DNA of 6,560 bases from Gemmatimonadaceae bacterium (GTDB lineage Bacteria; Gemmatimonadota; Gemmatimonadetes; Gemmatimonadales; Gemmatimonadaceae): assembly GCA_019689955.1 (NCBI GenBank), contig JADGGM010000183.1:1-6560 (forward strand), given 5' to 3'. The notes under the pieces were generated by a model. The model saw only the letters and a list, made by a program, of their open reading frames with translations, had not been told where the DNA came from and ran no database searches. The position numbers and the translations under genes are program-made. Numbering within the stretch: position 1 is the stretch's first letter; each line of letters starts with the position of its first letter. Positions 5,498 through 6,560 of the stretch are shown one piece after another.

Positions 5498-6537
5498 GCG
5501 GTCGAGAGTCCGGGTAGGGGCGCGGAGGCGTAGGCGTTGAGGTCGAGCGGGGCGCGCTCGCCCTGCTCGAGGTGAAAGAGCCCGGCGCGGGCGATCATGG
5601 CCGCATTGTCGGTGGCCAGGCGCGACGATGGAGCATAGACGCGCGCGCCGAGCGGCGCCAGGTGAGCGCGCATGGCCTCGACCAGCGTACGGTTCCCGGC
5701 CACGCCGCCGCCCAGGACCACGCGCGTGCGCCCGTACTGGCGTACCGCGCGCGCGGTCTTCTCGACCAGCGTGCCGATGAGCGCGTCCTGGAAGGCGCGG
5801 GCGATCGACGCGCGCTCGCGCTCCACGTCGCCGGCATTGCGGACGGCGTGGAGGACGGCGGTCTTGAGCCCACTGAATGACACGTCGTAGTACTCCGGGT
5901 CGCCGGGCTGCTGGTCCGCGCGCAGCATGGGGCGCGTGAACCGGTAGCGCCCCGGTTCCCCTTCGCGCGCGAGCCGCTCGACGTGCGGGCCGCCGGGGTA
6001 GGGGAGCTGGAGCAGCTTGGCGACTTTGTCGAACGCTTCCCCCGCGGCATCGTCGCGCGTGGCGCCGAGGAGGCGGTAGCGCCCCCACGCCTCGACGTCG
6101 GCCAGGAGCGTGTGCCCCCCCGAGATGAGCAGCGCGGTGAACGGTGGCACCGCCTCGGGGTGCTCGAGCGTCGTGGCGAAGAGGTGCCCTTCCATGTGGT
6201 GTACCCCGATCGCCGGGATCCCGCACGCGAAGGCGAGCGCTTTTCCATAGCTGAGCCCGACGAGCAGCGCGCCGACGAGCCCGGGGGCGTTGGTCACGGC
6301 GACGGCGTCGATCGCGGCGAGCGGGGTCTGGGCATCGGCGAGCGCGCGCTCGACGACGGGGACGATCGCGGTGAGGTGCGCGCGGGAGGCGATCTCGGGG
6401 ACCACGCCGCCGAACACGCGGTGCACGTCCTGCGAGAGGATGACGAGCGAGCGCAGCGCGACGTCGTCGCCCGTCCCCTCGAGCACCGCGGCCGAGGTCT
6501 CGTCGCAGGAGGTCTCGATGCCGAGGACGCGGGTCAC
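5494..6537 (-). CDS. tsaD: tRNA N6-adenosine threonylcarbamoyltransferase, catalytic subunit
   Basis: A 347-residue cytoplasmic protein of the Kae1/TsaD/YgjD family (ASKHA fold). With TsaB and TsaE it transfers the threonylcarbamoyl group, made by TsaC/Sua5, to A37 of tRNAs reading ANN codons. Signatures run in order: GIETSCDETSAAV (6-18), VPEIASRAH (46-54), NAPGLVGALLVG (83-94), the metal-binding HHMEGH (113-118, ligands H114 and H118), ISGGHT (138-143), DDAAGEAFDKVAK (162-174), PYPGGP (179-184), FSGLKTAV (221-228), GGGVAGNR (276-283) and TDNAAM (309-314, metal ligand D310). No expected motif is missing and the length is usual. The GTG start at 6537 gives the standard N-terminus three residues before GIETS. 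No Shine-Dalgarno is visible in the 23 bases left upstream, but the start reads GTGA, so it may be coupled to a gene ending there. Only the catalytic subunit is present here; tsaB, tsaE and tsaC are not in the window. Confidence 0.98.
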   Translation of the reverse strand: MTRVLGIETSCDETSAAVLEGTGDDVALRSLVILSQDVHRVFGGVVPEIASRAHLTAIVPVVERALADAQTPLAAIDAVAVTNAPGLVGALLVGLSYGKALAFACGIPAIGVHHMEGHLFATTLEHPEAVPPFTALLISGGHTLLADVEAWGRYRLLGATRDDAAGEAFDKVAKLLQLPYPGGPHVERLAREGEPGRYRFTRPMLRADQQPGDPEYYDVSFSGLKTAVLHAVRNAGDVERERASIARAFQDALIGTLVEKTARAVRQYGRTRVVLGGGVAGNRTLVEAMRAHLAPLGARVYAPSSRLATDNAAMIARAGLFHLEQGERAPLDLNAYASAPLPGLSTA

Positions 6538-6560
6538 GGCCGGCGTGCGCCGCGCGGCTG
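6534..6560 (-). CDS. Possible 3' end of an upstream gene overlapping the tsaD start
   Basis: The 27 bases at the window edge can be read on the minus strand as the end of a gene (Q-P-R-G-A-R-R-P-stop). Its TGA would overlap the tsaD GTG in a GTGA arrangement. The idea rests on the same kind of overlap at the tsaD-lgt and kinase-regulator junctions and on the missing ribosome binding site for tsaD. Eight residues are too few to name a product, and the reading could be chance. Confidence 0.25.
   Translation of the reverse strand, partial: QPRGARRP

Noticed and set aside
5498..6226. Upstream extension of the lgt frame to 519 residues
   Set aside because: It lies within tsaD in another frame with biased composition. 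The ATGA overlap and normal Lgt length support the start at 5497.
1..6560. CRISPR array, mobile element, tRNA/rRNA, toxin-antitoxin or phage-defence system
   Set aside because: No regularly spaced repeats, transposase, terminal repeats, RNA gene or defence domain is seen on either strand. Gene content is ordinary housekeeping and two-component signalling.

Overview
The window comes from a very GC-rich bacterium, roughly 70% G+C by eye, with G/C strongly preferred at third codon positions. It holds five complete genes, all on the minus strand, so transcription runs from high to low coordinates. Nothing in it suggests a phage, plasmid, insertion sequence or CRISPR array. The Lgt sequence variant, the composition and the style of the hybrid kinase would suit a Gemmatimonadota-like organism. 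That placement is an inference from memory of such proteins, not a demonstrated one.

Reading in the direction of transcription, the right part (about 4667-6537) is a housekeeping pair. tsaD encodes the catalytic subunit for the tRNA t6A37 modification. lgt encodes the membrane enzyme that adds diacylglyceryl to prolipoproteins. Their stop and start codons overlap as ATGA. tsaD starts with GTG in a GTGA context, so a third gene outside the window may be joined to it the same way. The Lgt is clearly a family member but lacks several residues considered important in the E. coli enzyme.

Next comes a 201-base gap (4466-4666), the only real intergenic region. It is locally less GC-rich and contains a 13-bp perfect inverted repeat with arms 129 bases apart. 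It also holds a pair of 14-bp near-identical direct repeats set 25 bp apart, a small tandem repeat, and a strong Shine-Dalgarno sequence embedded in a 10-bp perfect palindrome. It is a good candidate for the promoter and leader of the following operon.

The left part (53-4465) is a compact three-gene signalling operon. It encodes a two-transmembrane sensor histidine kinase with a large extracytoplasmic sensor region and HAMP domain, then a response regulator made only of two receiver domains, then a soluble hybrid kinase with order REC-PAS-HisKA-HATPase-REC. The first junction is an ATGA overlap and the second is a 20-base overlap. Together these supply two kinase cores and four receivers, each with an intact phospho-accepting aspartate, but no HPt domain and no DNA-binding or enzymatic output. 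The final target of the phosphorelay must therefore be encoded elsewhere. This output-less relay and the structured leader in front of it are the most interesting parts of the window. I found no wholly new type of system.
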